NCBI GenBank assembly: GCA_947494645.1
Contig: CANLVO010000002.1
Coordinates: forward strand, 186,001 to 250,000
From: an uncultured Litoreibacter sp.
GTDB taxonomy: Bacteria > Pseudomonadota > Alphaproteobacteria > Rhodobacterales > Rhodobacteraceae
Direction: 5' to 3'
Length of the DNA stretch: 64,000 nt
The notes beneath the pieces are model-generated. The model was given only the letters and a program-made list of their open reading frames with translations. It did no database searches and was not told the origin of the DNA. Positions 46,615 through 54,514 of the stretch are shown here, piece by piece. Position numbers and translations under genes: made by a program. Numbering within the stretch: position 1 is the first letter of the stretch; every line of letters begins with the position of its first letter.

Positions 46615-47127
46615 TCAGCTCTCCAACTCAGTTTCAAGCGCGCGCATCTCCACGCCGCCTCTCGCCCGGCGCAACTGCACACCAATCACCGGCTCCACCC
46701 AAAGGTTGCTTAGCAGCGCGACGTCCACGCCATCGTTGGCTTCCAGATCATTTACATATCGCTCATTGGCCAATTGCTCACTTGCCCAATCTTCGAACTG
46801 CACCACGGCGGGCCCTTCAGGCTGGAAAACCCGACAAGCTGCAAACCCGTCTTCCGGCTCGGCCTCAAGGAATAGGATCGCACCACTTTGCAAACCGGAA
46901 AACGCAGTCTCACCCTCTGCCAAACCGGGCAAAGCAACAGGATTCAAATTCTCAACCTGATACGGAAATCCGTTCTCGAGCGGTGTCAGACAGCGGTCGA
47001 GAAATTCCTCCCAAGCACCCGCTTGCGTCGCAGTGCCCAAGGTCGTCGCGAGTAGTATTGCGACACCACGTGTCACGACGGGATGTGTACGCAATGTGTA
47101 CGGGTTGTGTACGCGGTTTTTAGTCAT
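46615..47127 (-). CDS. Second unknown secreted protein in liv operon
   Basis: 170 residues from the ATG at 47127, which overlaps the end of livG by eight bases. An N-terminal basic stretch (TKNRVHNPYTLRTHPV) precedes a hydrophobic signal segment (about 20-35, ending TQAGA), so the mature protein begins near WEEFLDRC. Two cysteines are present in the mature part. I do not recognise the family. It is co-translated with livG and followed directly by the other unknown secreted protein. The extra basic stretch is encoded by DNA with three TGTGTACG direct repeats on the opposite strand; the true start may lie later. Confidence 0.65.
   Translation of the reverse strand: MTKNRVHNPYTLRTHPVVTRGVAILLATTLGTATQAGAWEEFLDRCLTPLENGFPYQVENLNPVALPGLAEGETAFSGLQSGAILFLEAEPEDGFAACRVFQPEGPAVVQFEDWASEQLANERYVNDLEANDGVDVALLSNLWVEPVIGVQLRRARGGVEMRALETELES
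47084..47113. repeat. Three TGTGTACG direct repeats with 11-base period
   Basis: TGTGTACG occurs at 47084-47091, 47095-47102 and 47106-47113, exactly 11 bases apart. The period is about one DNA turn and not a multiple of three, although the segment lies in the 5' end of a reading frame. It may be a protein-binding site or chance. Confidence 0.5.
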
Positions 47128-47950
47128 GCGAGACCCCAAGATAGGCATCGATCACCTCTTGGTTGTTACGCACCTCATCAGGTGTGCCATCGCCAATTTT
47201 CTTGCCGTAATCCATGACAACAACGCGGTCGCTAAGGTCCATCACGACGCCCATATCATGCTCGATAAGCGCAATCGTGGTCCCGAATTCGTCATTCACA
47301 TCAAGGATAAAGCGCGACATATCCTCTTTTTCCTCGACGTTCATCCCGGCCATGGGCTCGTCCAAAAGCAACAATTTAGGCTCTGCTGCCAAAGCACGCG
47401 CCAACTCAACGCGCTTTTTCAAACCATAAGGCAACCGTCCAACCGGGGTTTTCCGGATCGCCTGGATTTCTAGAAAATCGATAATCTTTTCAACTGCTTC
47501 CCGGTTCTCAACCTCTTCACGCTCTGCCTTCCCACGCCAGATGGCCTGCGAAAACAACCCACTTTCCATATGGGTAAGCCGCCCGGTCATGACATTGTCG
47601 AGCACGCTCATTCCGTTGAACAAAGCAATGTTCTGAAAGGTCCGTGCAATGCCCTGCTTGGCCACTTGATAAGGCTTCATCGTCGGACGTCGTTCGCCAC
47701 GAAACCAAACCTCGCCGTCCTGAGGATGATAGAAGCCGGAAATCACGTTCAGCATCGATGACTTGCCCGCACCGTTCGGGCCAATGATCGCGCGTATCTC
47801 GCCTTCATGTATGTCAAAGGAAATGTCACTGATCGCCACAACTCCACCAAAGCGGAGCGTGATGTTCTTCATCTCCATCAGCGTGCCACCGATTTGGCGC
47901 CCATCCTCGGTCTTGTAGTTTCCGCCGCTCATATCATTCATCTCACGCAT
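47120..47950 (-). CDS. livG: Branched-chain amino acid-type ABC transporter ATP-binding protein LivG
   Basis: 276-residue ABC ATPase of the LivG group. It has Walker A GPNGAGKSSML, the LivG-specific insert after ARTFQNIALFNGMSVLDNVMTG, a weakly conserved signature (RLPYGLKKRVELARAL, with PYGLKK instead of LSGGQ, as is normal for LivG-type), Walker B LLLLDEPMAGM and switch His in LIEHDMGVV. It is the first transport gene after the acyl-CoA ligase gene, and its end overlaps the start of an unknown secreted protein. It works with LivF in the same transporter. Confidence 0.92.
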   Translation of the reverse strand: MREMNDMSGGNYKTEDGRQIGGTLMEMKNITLRFGGVVAISDISFDIHEGEIRAIIGPNGAGKSSMLNVISGFYHPQDGEVWFRGERRPTMKPYQVAKQGIARTFQNIALFNGMSVLDNVMTGRLTHMESGLFSQAIWRGKAEREEVENREAVEKIIDFLEIQAIRKTPVGRLPYGLKKRVELARALAAEPKLLLLDEPMAGMNVEEKEDMSRFILDVNDEFGTTIALIEHDMGVVMDLSDRVVVMDYGKKIGDGTPDEVRNNQEVIDAYLGVSHD

Positions 47951-48044
47951 ATCTCCATTTGGTGGAAAATACTCCCGCCAGAGGCGTCACGGGATGGTGG
48001 GCGGGGCGAAGGTGAAACCGAGCGTCGATCCATCATCTTGAGCA

Positions 48045-50012
48045 TCATTCCGCAGCCATTTTCACAGGTGAGAACACTTTGGCATCTCGCAGCTCCAACG
48101 TCGCTTTGATCGCACCTTTGCGCCCGTCCTCATAGGTCACTTCGGTCTCGGTCGAGACATGTTCGGACCCATCATACAATGCGTTAATCAAGTCGGCGTA
48201 TTTCTCTTCAATGATGCGACGGCGCACTTTCAGGGTCCGCGTCAGTTCTCCATCATCGGCATCCAGTTGTTTGTGCAGAACCAAGAACCGGTGAATCTGG
48301 CAACCTGCCAGCATCGGGTCTTGCGCGACAGAGGCATTGACCTCTTCGACATGAGCTTGGATCGTTGCCAAAACCTGCGGATGGCCAGCCAGCTCTTGGT
48401 AGGAAGAATAAGCGATGTTGTTGCGCTCTGCCCAATTGCCAACGGCTGTCAGATCGATGTTGATAAATGCCGCGCAGCGGTCGCGCCCGTTGCCAAAGAC
48501 CACGGCCTCCAGCACATTTGGGAAGAACTTCAGTTTATTCTCGACATATTTAGGGGCGAATAAAGCACCATCAGCCATTTTGCCGACGTCCTTTGCCCGG
48601 TCAATAATTCGTAGATGGCCTGAGCCATCTTCAATGAACCCGGCATCCCCGGTCGCGACCCAACCCTCTTTGTCCTTGGTATCCGCCGTGCTCTCGGCAT
48701 TCTTGAAATACTCGACGAACACTCCAGGAGAGCGGTAAAACACTTCGCCGTTTTCTGCGATTTTCAACTCCACACCGGGGCTTGCAACACCGACCGTGTC
48801 AGAGCGCACCTCGCCATCGGGTTGTTGGGTGATAAACACACAAGCCTCGGTCTGGCCGTAGAGCTGTTTGAGATTGATCCCGAGAGAGCGGTAGAAATCA
48901 AAGATTTCCGGCCCTATCGCCTCACCGGCGGTGTATCCCACCCGCACCCGTGAAAAGCCCAGAGTGTTTTTCAACGGACCAAAGACCAGCAAATCGCCCA
49001 GCTTGTATTTCAGCTTGTCGCCGAAGCTTACAGACTTGCCGTCCAGCAGATCCGGCCCGACTTTCTTGGCATGCGCCATGAAATGATGAAATAGCCACTG
49101 CTTGAACCGGCCTGCATCTTCCATCCGGATCATCACGTTGGTCAGTTGCGTCTCAAACACGCGGGGCGGGGCAAAGTAGTAAGTCGGACCGATCTCGCGG
49201 AGGTCGCTATGCATCGTGTCCGGGCTTTCGGGGCAATTGACACAAAAGCCAGTCCAGTAAGCCTGCCCAATGGAAAAGATGAAATCGCCAACCCAAGCCA
49301 TGGGCAGATAAGCCAAAATTTCATCTCCCGGCTTCAGATCGTCAAATTCGGAGGAGTTCTTCGACGTCTCAACCACATTGCGGTTTGACAAAACGACCCC
49401 TTTGGGCCGCCCAGTTGTTCCCGATGTGTAGAGCATCACGCAGGTCGTATCTGCGTTCTGGTGGTCCATCCGCGCGTCAAGCTCAGCGCCCAACTCCGCT
49501 TTGGCTGCGAGCCCTTGTTCTTGCAGTTTCTGATAACGTGTCAGCTTGGAGTGATCATATTTGCGCATACCCCGTGGGTCGAGATAGATCATGTGCTCCA
49601 GGTTGTTCAGTTTGTCCTGTACTTCGAATACTTTGTCGACCTGCTCCTGATCTTGGGCGATCACAAATCGAGCCCCGCAATGATCCAACACATAGGCAAT
49701 TTCTTCGGCGACCGCGTCTTGATACAGCGGTACTGGCACAGCGCCACATTTCTGGGCAGCCACCATTGCCCAATACATGTAGGGTCGGTTGCGTCCGATG
49801 ATGGCAATGTGGTCGCCTTCGTTTACGCCAAGCTTCAGAAGACCAAACGCCAGCGCGTCGATTTCTTGGGCGGCTTGGGACCACGTCCAGCTTTGCCAGA
49901 TTCCGAATTCTTTTTCGCGATAGGCGGCCTTGGTGCCATAGCGCGCAACGTTGCGCTCCAAGAGCTGTGGAATCGTTTCCAGTTGAGCCGCTGCTGTTGA
50001 CGTAGGTGCCAA
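48045..50012 (-). CDS. AMP-forming long-chain acyl-CoA ligase-type enzyme
   Basis: 655 residues if translation starts at the TTG at 50012, which has a strong GGGAGGA ribosome binding site; a start at 50066 would add 18 residues without such a site. It is an ANL-superfamily ligase with the P-loop YTSGTTGRPKGVVLSN (near 205), the adenylate motif YGQTEA (LKQLYGQTEACVFI) and the hinge ATGDAGFIEDGSGHLRIIDRAKD. It activates a carboxylic acid to its CoA thioester using ATP. As the first gene of the liv-type operon it probably activates the acid brought in by that transporter. The size fits long-chain or aromatic acid ligases (FAA1/FadD15 type). Confidence 0.9.
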   Translation of the reverse strand: MAPTSTAAAQLETIPQLLERNVARYGTKAAYREKEFGIWQSWTWSQAAQEIDALAFGLLKLGVNEGDHIAIIGRNRPYMYWAMVAAQKCGAVPVPLYQDAVAEEIAYVLDHCGARFVIAQDQEQVDKVFEVQDKLNNLEHMIYLDPRGMRKYDHSKLTRYQKLQEQGLAAKAELGAELDARMDHQNADTTCVMLYTSGTTGRPKGVVLSNRNVVETSKNSSEFDDLKPGDEILAYLPMAWVGDFIFSIGQAYWTGFCVNCPESPDTMHSDLREIGPTYYFAPPRVFETQLTNVMIRMEDAGRFKQWLFHHFMAHAKKVGPDLLDGKSVSFGDKLKYKLGDLLVFGPLKNTLGFSRVRVGYTAGEAIGPEIFDFYRSLGINLKQLYGQTEACVFITQQPDGEVRSDTVGVASPGVELKIAENGEVFYRSPGVFVEYFKNAESTADTKDKEGWVATGDAGFIEDGSGHLRIIDRAKDVGKMADGALFAPKYVENKLKFFPNVLEAVVFGNGRDRCAAFINIDLTAVGNWAERNNIAYSSYQELAGHPQVLATIQAHVEEVNASVAQDPMLAGCQIHRFLVLHKQLDADDGELTRTLKVRRRIIEEKYADLINALYDGSEHVSTETEVTYEDGRKGAIKATLELRDAKVFSPVKMAAE

Positions 50013-50064
50013 GTTATCCTCCCAGATCACGTCACCTGCCGGATATCTCCCCCGGCCTTGGCGC

Positions 50065-50123
50065 AATACTGAGCGGCACGGATGCGTACGTCAAATGGTT
50101 TTTTGAACAAACGTTCATATAAT
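50065..50123 (-). promoter_or_regulatory. Divergent promoter region with TGAAC-N4-GTTCA palindrome
   Basis: On the minus strand TTGACG (50089-50094) and AGTATT (50065-50070) are 18 bases apart and could drive the acyl-CoA ligase/liv operon. On the plus strand TATAAT (50118-50123) could serve the small membrane-protein gene. Between them lies TGAACAAACGTTCA (50104-50117), a five-base inverted repeat of the kind bound by TetR-family regulators of acyl-CoA metabolism. The assignment is inference. Confidence 0.4.
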
Positions 50124-50174
50124 ACCCTGAACAAGGGAAATGACGGAGCAGAAATTACATGCTAGCCTACCCAT

Positions 50175-50339
50175 ATGGATATCATTGCATTGGGCTTTTA
50201 TGCCATTATTTGTGGGCTCTTGGGCGTATTTGCGCCTCAACTCGGAACAGTCTATGTGCGCCTTGGAGTGGGCGCTGCAATTGGGGCTGTATCAGCCTTC
50301 ATACTTCCGCTGGTCCGCGGAATCGTCGACGGCTACTAG
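50175..50339 (+). CDS. Small membrane protein (54 residues)
   Basis: 54-residue hydrophobic protein starting MDIIALGFYAIICGLLGVF and ending GIVDGY. It has two membrane segments (about 3-19 and 28-46) with a short loop (APQLGTVYVRLG) between them. It has no cysteine pair or known motif. Composition and glycine-rich helices are typical of genuine small membrane proteins, and base use is like that of neighbouring genes. It is divergent from the acyl-CoA ligase operon and convergent with the formate dehydrogenase gene, nine bases apart. No function can be assigned. Confidence 0.6.
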   Translation: MDIIALGFYAIICGLLGVFAPQLGTVYVRLGVGAAIGAVSAFILPLVRGIVDGY

Positions 50340-50348
50340 GCCGAAGAC

Positions 50349-53111
50349 CTATTCTGCGGCGACCGACTGCGCCGGTTTTTCGACTCGTACCGCCGAGAAT
50401 TTGAACTCGGGAATCTTGCCAAATGGATCCAGCGCCGCGTTCGTAAGAATATTGGCTGCCGCTTCTACATAGGCGAATGGCAGGAACACATTGTCCTCGG
50501 ACACCGCTCTGTCTGCCCGTGCCATAACCGTCACAGAGCCTCGACGCGTCGTCAGCTGGATCATGCCACCAGGCTCTATACCAAGCTTGCGCAGGGTCTT
50601 GGGATGCAGCGAACAGTTCGCCTCCGGCTCCAATCCATCCAGAACAGAGGCGCGGCGGGTCATCGAGCCAGTGTGCCAGTGCTCAAGCTGGCGACCCGTG
50701 ATCAGGATGAAAGGATATTCGGAATCTGGGCTCTCATCCGGCGCGATGACATTGGCGGGGGTAAACCGCGCGCGGCCTTCAGGGCGCGGGAAGCCGTCGC
50801 CGAACACAATCGGTTGGCCGGGATCCTCAGGGCTAAGCGATGGATATGTCACCGCCTCGCCCTCAAGCCGCTCCCATGTAATATTGTCCAAAGACCCCAT
50901 GTTCATCTTCATCTCTGCAAAGACTTCCTTGGGATGCGTATACGTCCAGTCGAGGCCCAATCGTTTGGCGAGTTCTGTCTCAATCCACCAATCTTCCTTG
51001 GCTTCACCCGGTGGCGAAACCGCAGGCCGACCCATCTGCACTTGACGGTTGGTGTTGGTCACGGTGCCGGTCTTTTCCGCCCATGCGCTAGCTGGCAGGA
51101 TGACATCAGCATAATTCGCCGTCTCCGTCAGGAAGATGTCTTGCACAACGAGATGGTCCAGCTTGGCCAGCGCGGCGCGGGCATGGTCCACATCCGGGTC
51201 GGACATGGCGGGGTTCTCGCCAAGCACATACATGCCCTTGATGTCGCCATCGTGGATTGCGCCCATGATCTCCACCACGGTCAAACCTTTCTCGTTCGAG
51301 AAATCATCTGTGCCCCAGACCGTATTGAAGGCTGAGCGCACACCATCATCGGTGACGGATTGGTAGTCCGGCAGGAACATTGGAATCAAACCTGCGTCCG
51401 AAGCACCCTGCACGTTATTTTGCCCGCGCAGCGGATGGAGTCCGGCGCCTGGTCGTCCAACGTGGCCGCACATCAAAGCAAGGCTGATCAGGCAGCGGGA
51501 ATTGTCCGTACCGTGGATATGCTGCGAGACGCCCATGCCCCAGAAGATCATGCCTGCCTTGGCACCGGCCCAAACCCGCGCCACATCGCGCAGAACGTCT
51601 GGCGCGATTCCACAAATCTCGGTCATCTTCTCGGGGGAGAACCCTTTGAGATGCGCTTTCATCTCTTCCCAGTTCTCGGTGAAGCCCGCGATGTATTGCT
51701 TGTCGTAGAGCTCTTCCTCGACAATCACGTGCATGATCGCGTTCAGCATCGACACATCTGCGCCTGGCCGGAATTGCAGCATATGAGAGGCGTGGCGCTT
51801 CAGGCCCTGCCCGCGCGGATCCATCACGATCAGCTTGCCGCCGCGTTTGGTAAACTGTTTAAAATAGGTCGCAGCGACGGGATGGTTCTCCGTCGGATTT
51901 GCCCCGATGACGATGGCCACATCGGCGTTCTTGATCTCGTTGAAGGTCGCGGTCACGGCGCCTGAGCCCACATTTTCGAGCAAGGCAGAAACGGAAGATG
52001 CGTGACACAGCCGTGTGCAGTGATCCACGTTGTTGTGCTTAAATGCCTGACGGATCAGCTTTTGGAACAGATAGGCTTCCTCATTCGAACACTTGGCGGA
52101 CCCGAAGCCCGCGATCTCGCGGCCACGACCCTTCATGCCGTTCGCGGCAAAGTCCAAAGCCTCGTCCCATGACGCTTCTCGGAAATGCGTGGACAGGTCT
52201 GACGGGTCTACGTTCAGCCCCTTTGCAGGCGCGTCTTCCCGACGGATCAGCGGTTTGGTCAACCGATGCTTGTGGTCGATATAATCGAAGCCAAAGCGGC
52301 CCTTTACGCATAACCGGTTTTCGTTCGCCGGACCGTCAATGCCGTCCACCCAAGCGATCTTGTCGTCCTTGATCTTGAACGACAGCTGGCAACCCACACC
52401 GCAATAGGGACAAACCGATTTCACTTCGCGGTCGAAGTCTTTCAAGTCACCCTGTTGGTTCTCATCTACAGCCGTGGACGGCATCAATGCACCCGTCGGA
52501 CAGGCCTGCACACATTCGCCACACGCCACGCAAGAGGACGCCCCCATCGGGTCATCAATGTCGAATACTGGGTAGGCGTCATGCCCACGCCCGGCCATGC
52601 CGATCACATCGTTGACCTGCACCTCGCGGCAGGCTCGCACGCATAAGCCACATTGAATACAAGCGTCCAAATTGACGCTCATCGCGACGTGGGAATTGTC
52701 CAGCAGCGGTACGCGGCTCTGCTCCAGTTCGGGCAAACGGCTTTCGGTGACGCCCTGCGCCTCTGCCATGTCCCAAAGATGGGAGGACTTGTCATGCGCG
52801 GCGTCGCGTTCCGGTTGATCAGCAACCAGCATTTCCATGACCATACGACGCGCGTTGGTTTCCCGTGCGCCTTGTGAGGACACAACCATACCTTCGGACG
52901 GCTCGCGGATGCAGGAGGCCGCAAGGTTCCGTTCGCCGTCGATCTCCACCATGCAGGCGCGACAGTTTCCGTCACTGCGATACCCCGGGGCATCCTTGTG
53001 GCACAGGTGCGGGATCGTTGTTCCTACCCGCTTGGCTGTTTCCCAGATGGTTTCACCGGGAAGCGCCTCGACCGTCTGGCCGTCAAGCGTGAATGTGATG
53101 GTGTCGGGCAT
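50349..53111 (-). CDS. fdhF: Formate dehydrogenase alpha subunit, molybdopterin and iron-sulfur
   Basis: 920-residue oxidoreductase. An N-terminal [2Fe-2S] ferredoxin domain (Cys37, Cys50, Cys53, Cys67) is followed by a GSH-type [4Fe-4S] segment, two [4Fe-4S] ferredoxin motifs (CIQCGLCVRAC; CVACGECVQAC) and the bis-MGD catalytic part, starting with CPYCGVGC. The catalytic residue is cysteine (HCTRLCHASS), not selenocysteine. It oxidises formate to CO2. The usual NAD-linked partners (FdsB/FdsG, FdsD) are absent, so electrons must leave through another subunit encoded elsewhere, or the enzyme is of the stand-alone FdhA type. It has no Tat signal: cytoplasmic. Confidence 0.92.
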   Translation of the reverse strand: MPDTITFTLDGQTVEALPGETIWETAKRVGTTIPHLCHKDAPGYRSDGNCRACMVEIDGERNLAASCIREPSEGMVVSSQGARETNARRMVMEMLVADQPERDAAHDKSSHLWDMAEAQGVTESRLPELEQSRVPLLDNSHVAMSVNLDACIQCGLCVRACREVQVNDVIGMAGRGHDAYPVFDIDDPMGASSCVACGECVQACPTGALMPSTAVDENQQGDLKDFDREVKSVCPYCGVGCQLSFKIKDDKIAWVDGIDGPANENRLCVKGRFGFDYIDHKHRLTKPLIRREDAPAKGLNVDPSDLSTHFREASWDEALDFAANGMKGRGREIAGFGSAKCSNEEAYLFQKLIRQAFKHNNVDHCTRLCHASSVSALLENVGSGAVTATFNEIKNADVAIVIGANPTENHPVAATYFKQFTKRGGKLIVMDPRGQGLKRHASHMLQFRPGADVSMLNAIMHVIVEEELYDKQYIAGFTENWEEMKAHLKGFSPEKMTEICGIAPDVLRDVARVWAGAKAGMIFWGMGVSQHIHGTDNSRCLISLALMCGHVGRPGAGLHPLRGQNNVQGASDAGLIPMFLPDYQSVTDDGVRSAFNTVWGTDDFSNEKGLTVVEIMGAIHDGDIKGMYVLGENPAMSDPDVDHARAALAKLDHLVVQDIFLTETANYADVILPASAWAEKTGTVTNTNRQVQMGRPAVSPPGEAKEDWWIETELAKRLGLDWTYTHPKEVFAEMKMNMGSLDNITWERLEGEAVTYPSLSPEDPGQPIVFGDGFPRPEGRARFTPANVIAPDESPDSEYPFILITGRQLEHWHTGSMTRRASVLDGLEPEANCSLHPKTLRKLGIEPGGMIQLTTRRGSVTVMARADRAVSEDNVFLPFAYVEAAANILTNAALDPFGKIPEFKFSAVRVEKPAQSVAAE

Positions 53112-53201
53112 GGGTCAGATCTCCTCGAGCGAGACTATAACCCGGCCCTGCGTTGCGATCAGCCTGCCACACGCGACTTGAAGCCGCCAGTTTGCGGCGT
53201 G

Positions 53202-53936
53202 CTACCGTCCAAAAATGCGGAAATACAGCCAATCAGGCAGAAATTGGCTGCCTCGGAAGACGAGACTGAAAAGCGTCGGGAAGCTTCGTTTGAAGCCTCC
53301 GGATCGCATGTGATCAAACATGATCTGTGCAGCCTCTTCCGGCTCCATGATGAATGGCATGTTGAAGTCGTTCTTGTCCGTGAGCTGTGTCTTGATGAAA
53401 CCCGGGTTCGCAACCTGAACATCGACACCGGTGTTTCGCAGATCGCACTCCATACATTCCGCCAAGCTCATCGCTGCGGCCTTCGATGCGGTATAACCAA
53501 TTGAGCCCGGCAACCCCCTGAAGCCTGTCAAAGAGGAGGTGATCACGATGTGGCCTGCATCTCGTTTGACCATCCGCGGTACCACATGGCCCAGAACCCG
53601 CGCCATGCCAGTCATATTGATATCCAGCATCGCCGCGACCTTGTCGCCGTCCCAGTCTTGCGCCGCCAAGGGCCAGTAGACCCCTGCCAGATGCACGTAA
53701 CCATCCACTTCGCCAACTTCCGCAGCAGCGCACGCCACGTCTGCCGCATCACTTACGTCGACAGTGACATAGGAAGAGGGGGCGCCAAGGTCCGCTACGA
53801 CCTTCTGCAACTGATCCTTTCCACGCGCTGAGACAATCACCTCTGCACCCGCCTCGGAAAGCTTATGCGCAAGGGCTTCGCCGAGGCCCGCAGATGCCCC
53901 AACCAGCCAGTACCTTTTGCCCGTAAAAGATCTCAC
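53202..53936 (-). CDS. Short-chain dehydrogenase/reductase of the RpoE-linked operon
   Basis: 244-residue SDR enzyme. The N-terminal cofactor motif reads VGASAGLGEAL (for TGxxxGxG), with S..Y..K catalysis at SSLTGF and YTASK. It ends with an extension that is hydrophobic and aromatic (FRGSQFLPDWLYFRIFGR), perhaps for membrane contact. It is the last gene of a five-gene operon divergent from rpoE-chrR and overlaps the DUF3833 gene by four bases. In Rhodobacter sphaeroides the equivalent gene belongs to the RpoE (singlet oxygen) regulon. Substrate unknown; a lipid or fatty-acid product of photo-oxidation is plausible. Confidence 0.87.
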   Translation of the reverse strand: MRSFTGKRYWLVGASAGLGEALAHKLSEAGAEVIVSARGKDQLQKVVADLGAPSSYVTVDVSDAADVACAAAEVGEVDGYVHLAGVYWPLAAQDWDGDKVAAMLDINMTGMARVLGHVVPRMVKRDAGHIVITSSLTGFRGLPGSIGYTASKAAAMSLAECMECDLRNTGVDVQVANPGFIKTQLTDKNDFNMPFIMEPEEAAQIMFDHMRSGGFKRSFPTLFSLVFRGSQFLPDWLYFRIFGR

Positions 53937-54511
53937 GCAGCCTCTTTCATGCTGACATCGACCTTGCGCATAGTAGCGACCAGCTCGGCCACTTTGATCC
54001 CGAACTTGCGAAACTGGCTGCGGTTCATGATTGAGCCATTTTCGACCACATACATCCAGTCAACAGCGTCCAGCACGTGTCCACCTGAGTTCTCGGGCAG
54101 TTTGAGCTTGTAGAGAAGCTGCAACGCATGCCCCTTGGCCATGCCCTGCCCCTCGCCGATAACGTCGGGCGCCGTGGCTTTGACAGAGCCGTCATTGCCT
54201 AGAACAAGGGTCCAGCACCGATCTTGGGTGGAGCCATCATCATAACGAAAATGCTCGGTCATTGTGCCTACATTGCCGTCCCAGCTCACATTCATATCTG
54301 CCACAAATCGCGACGTGACCTTGCCTAGGGGGCCATACAAGACACCTTCGCAGATGATTGGACCATTGAGATGCTCTCTTAGGTTCAGAACGTGACCGTG
54401 TGCGTCGTAGTCGTCAGGATGCTGCGAGATGAAGGTCATCTTGCTTCGGTGCAGGTAAACAAAGGCCAGCACAATCGCCGCGCCTATCAACAAAAATAGT
54501 AGAACGTCCAT
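53933..54511 (-). CDS. DUF3833 family protein
   Basis: 192-residue protein with an N-terminal membrane segment (residues 3-20) and a soluble domain. Motifs such as LREHLNGPIICEGVLYGPLGKVTSRF and YRFRYDDG-like FRYDDGSTQDR fit the DUF3833 family. The family is found with the FAD oxidase/DUF1365 genes and with cyclopropane synthase-type enzymes. It lies in the RpoE-linked operon between MFS and SDR genes, overlapping the SDR gene. Its function is unknown; the fold may bind a lipid. Confidence 0.82.
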   Translation of the reverse strand: MDVLLFLLIGAAIVLAFVYLHRSKMTFISQHPDDYDAHGHVLNLREHLNGPIICEGVLYGPLGKVTSRFVADMNVSWDGNVGTMTEHFRYDDGSTQDRCWTLVLGNDGSVKATAPDVIGEGQGMAKGHALQLLYKLKLPENSGGHVLDAVDWMYVVENGSIMNRSQFRKFGIKVAELVATMRKVDVSMKEAA

Positions 54512-54514
54512 AAG

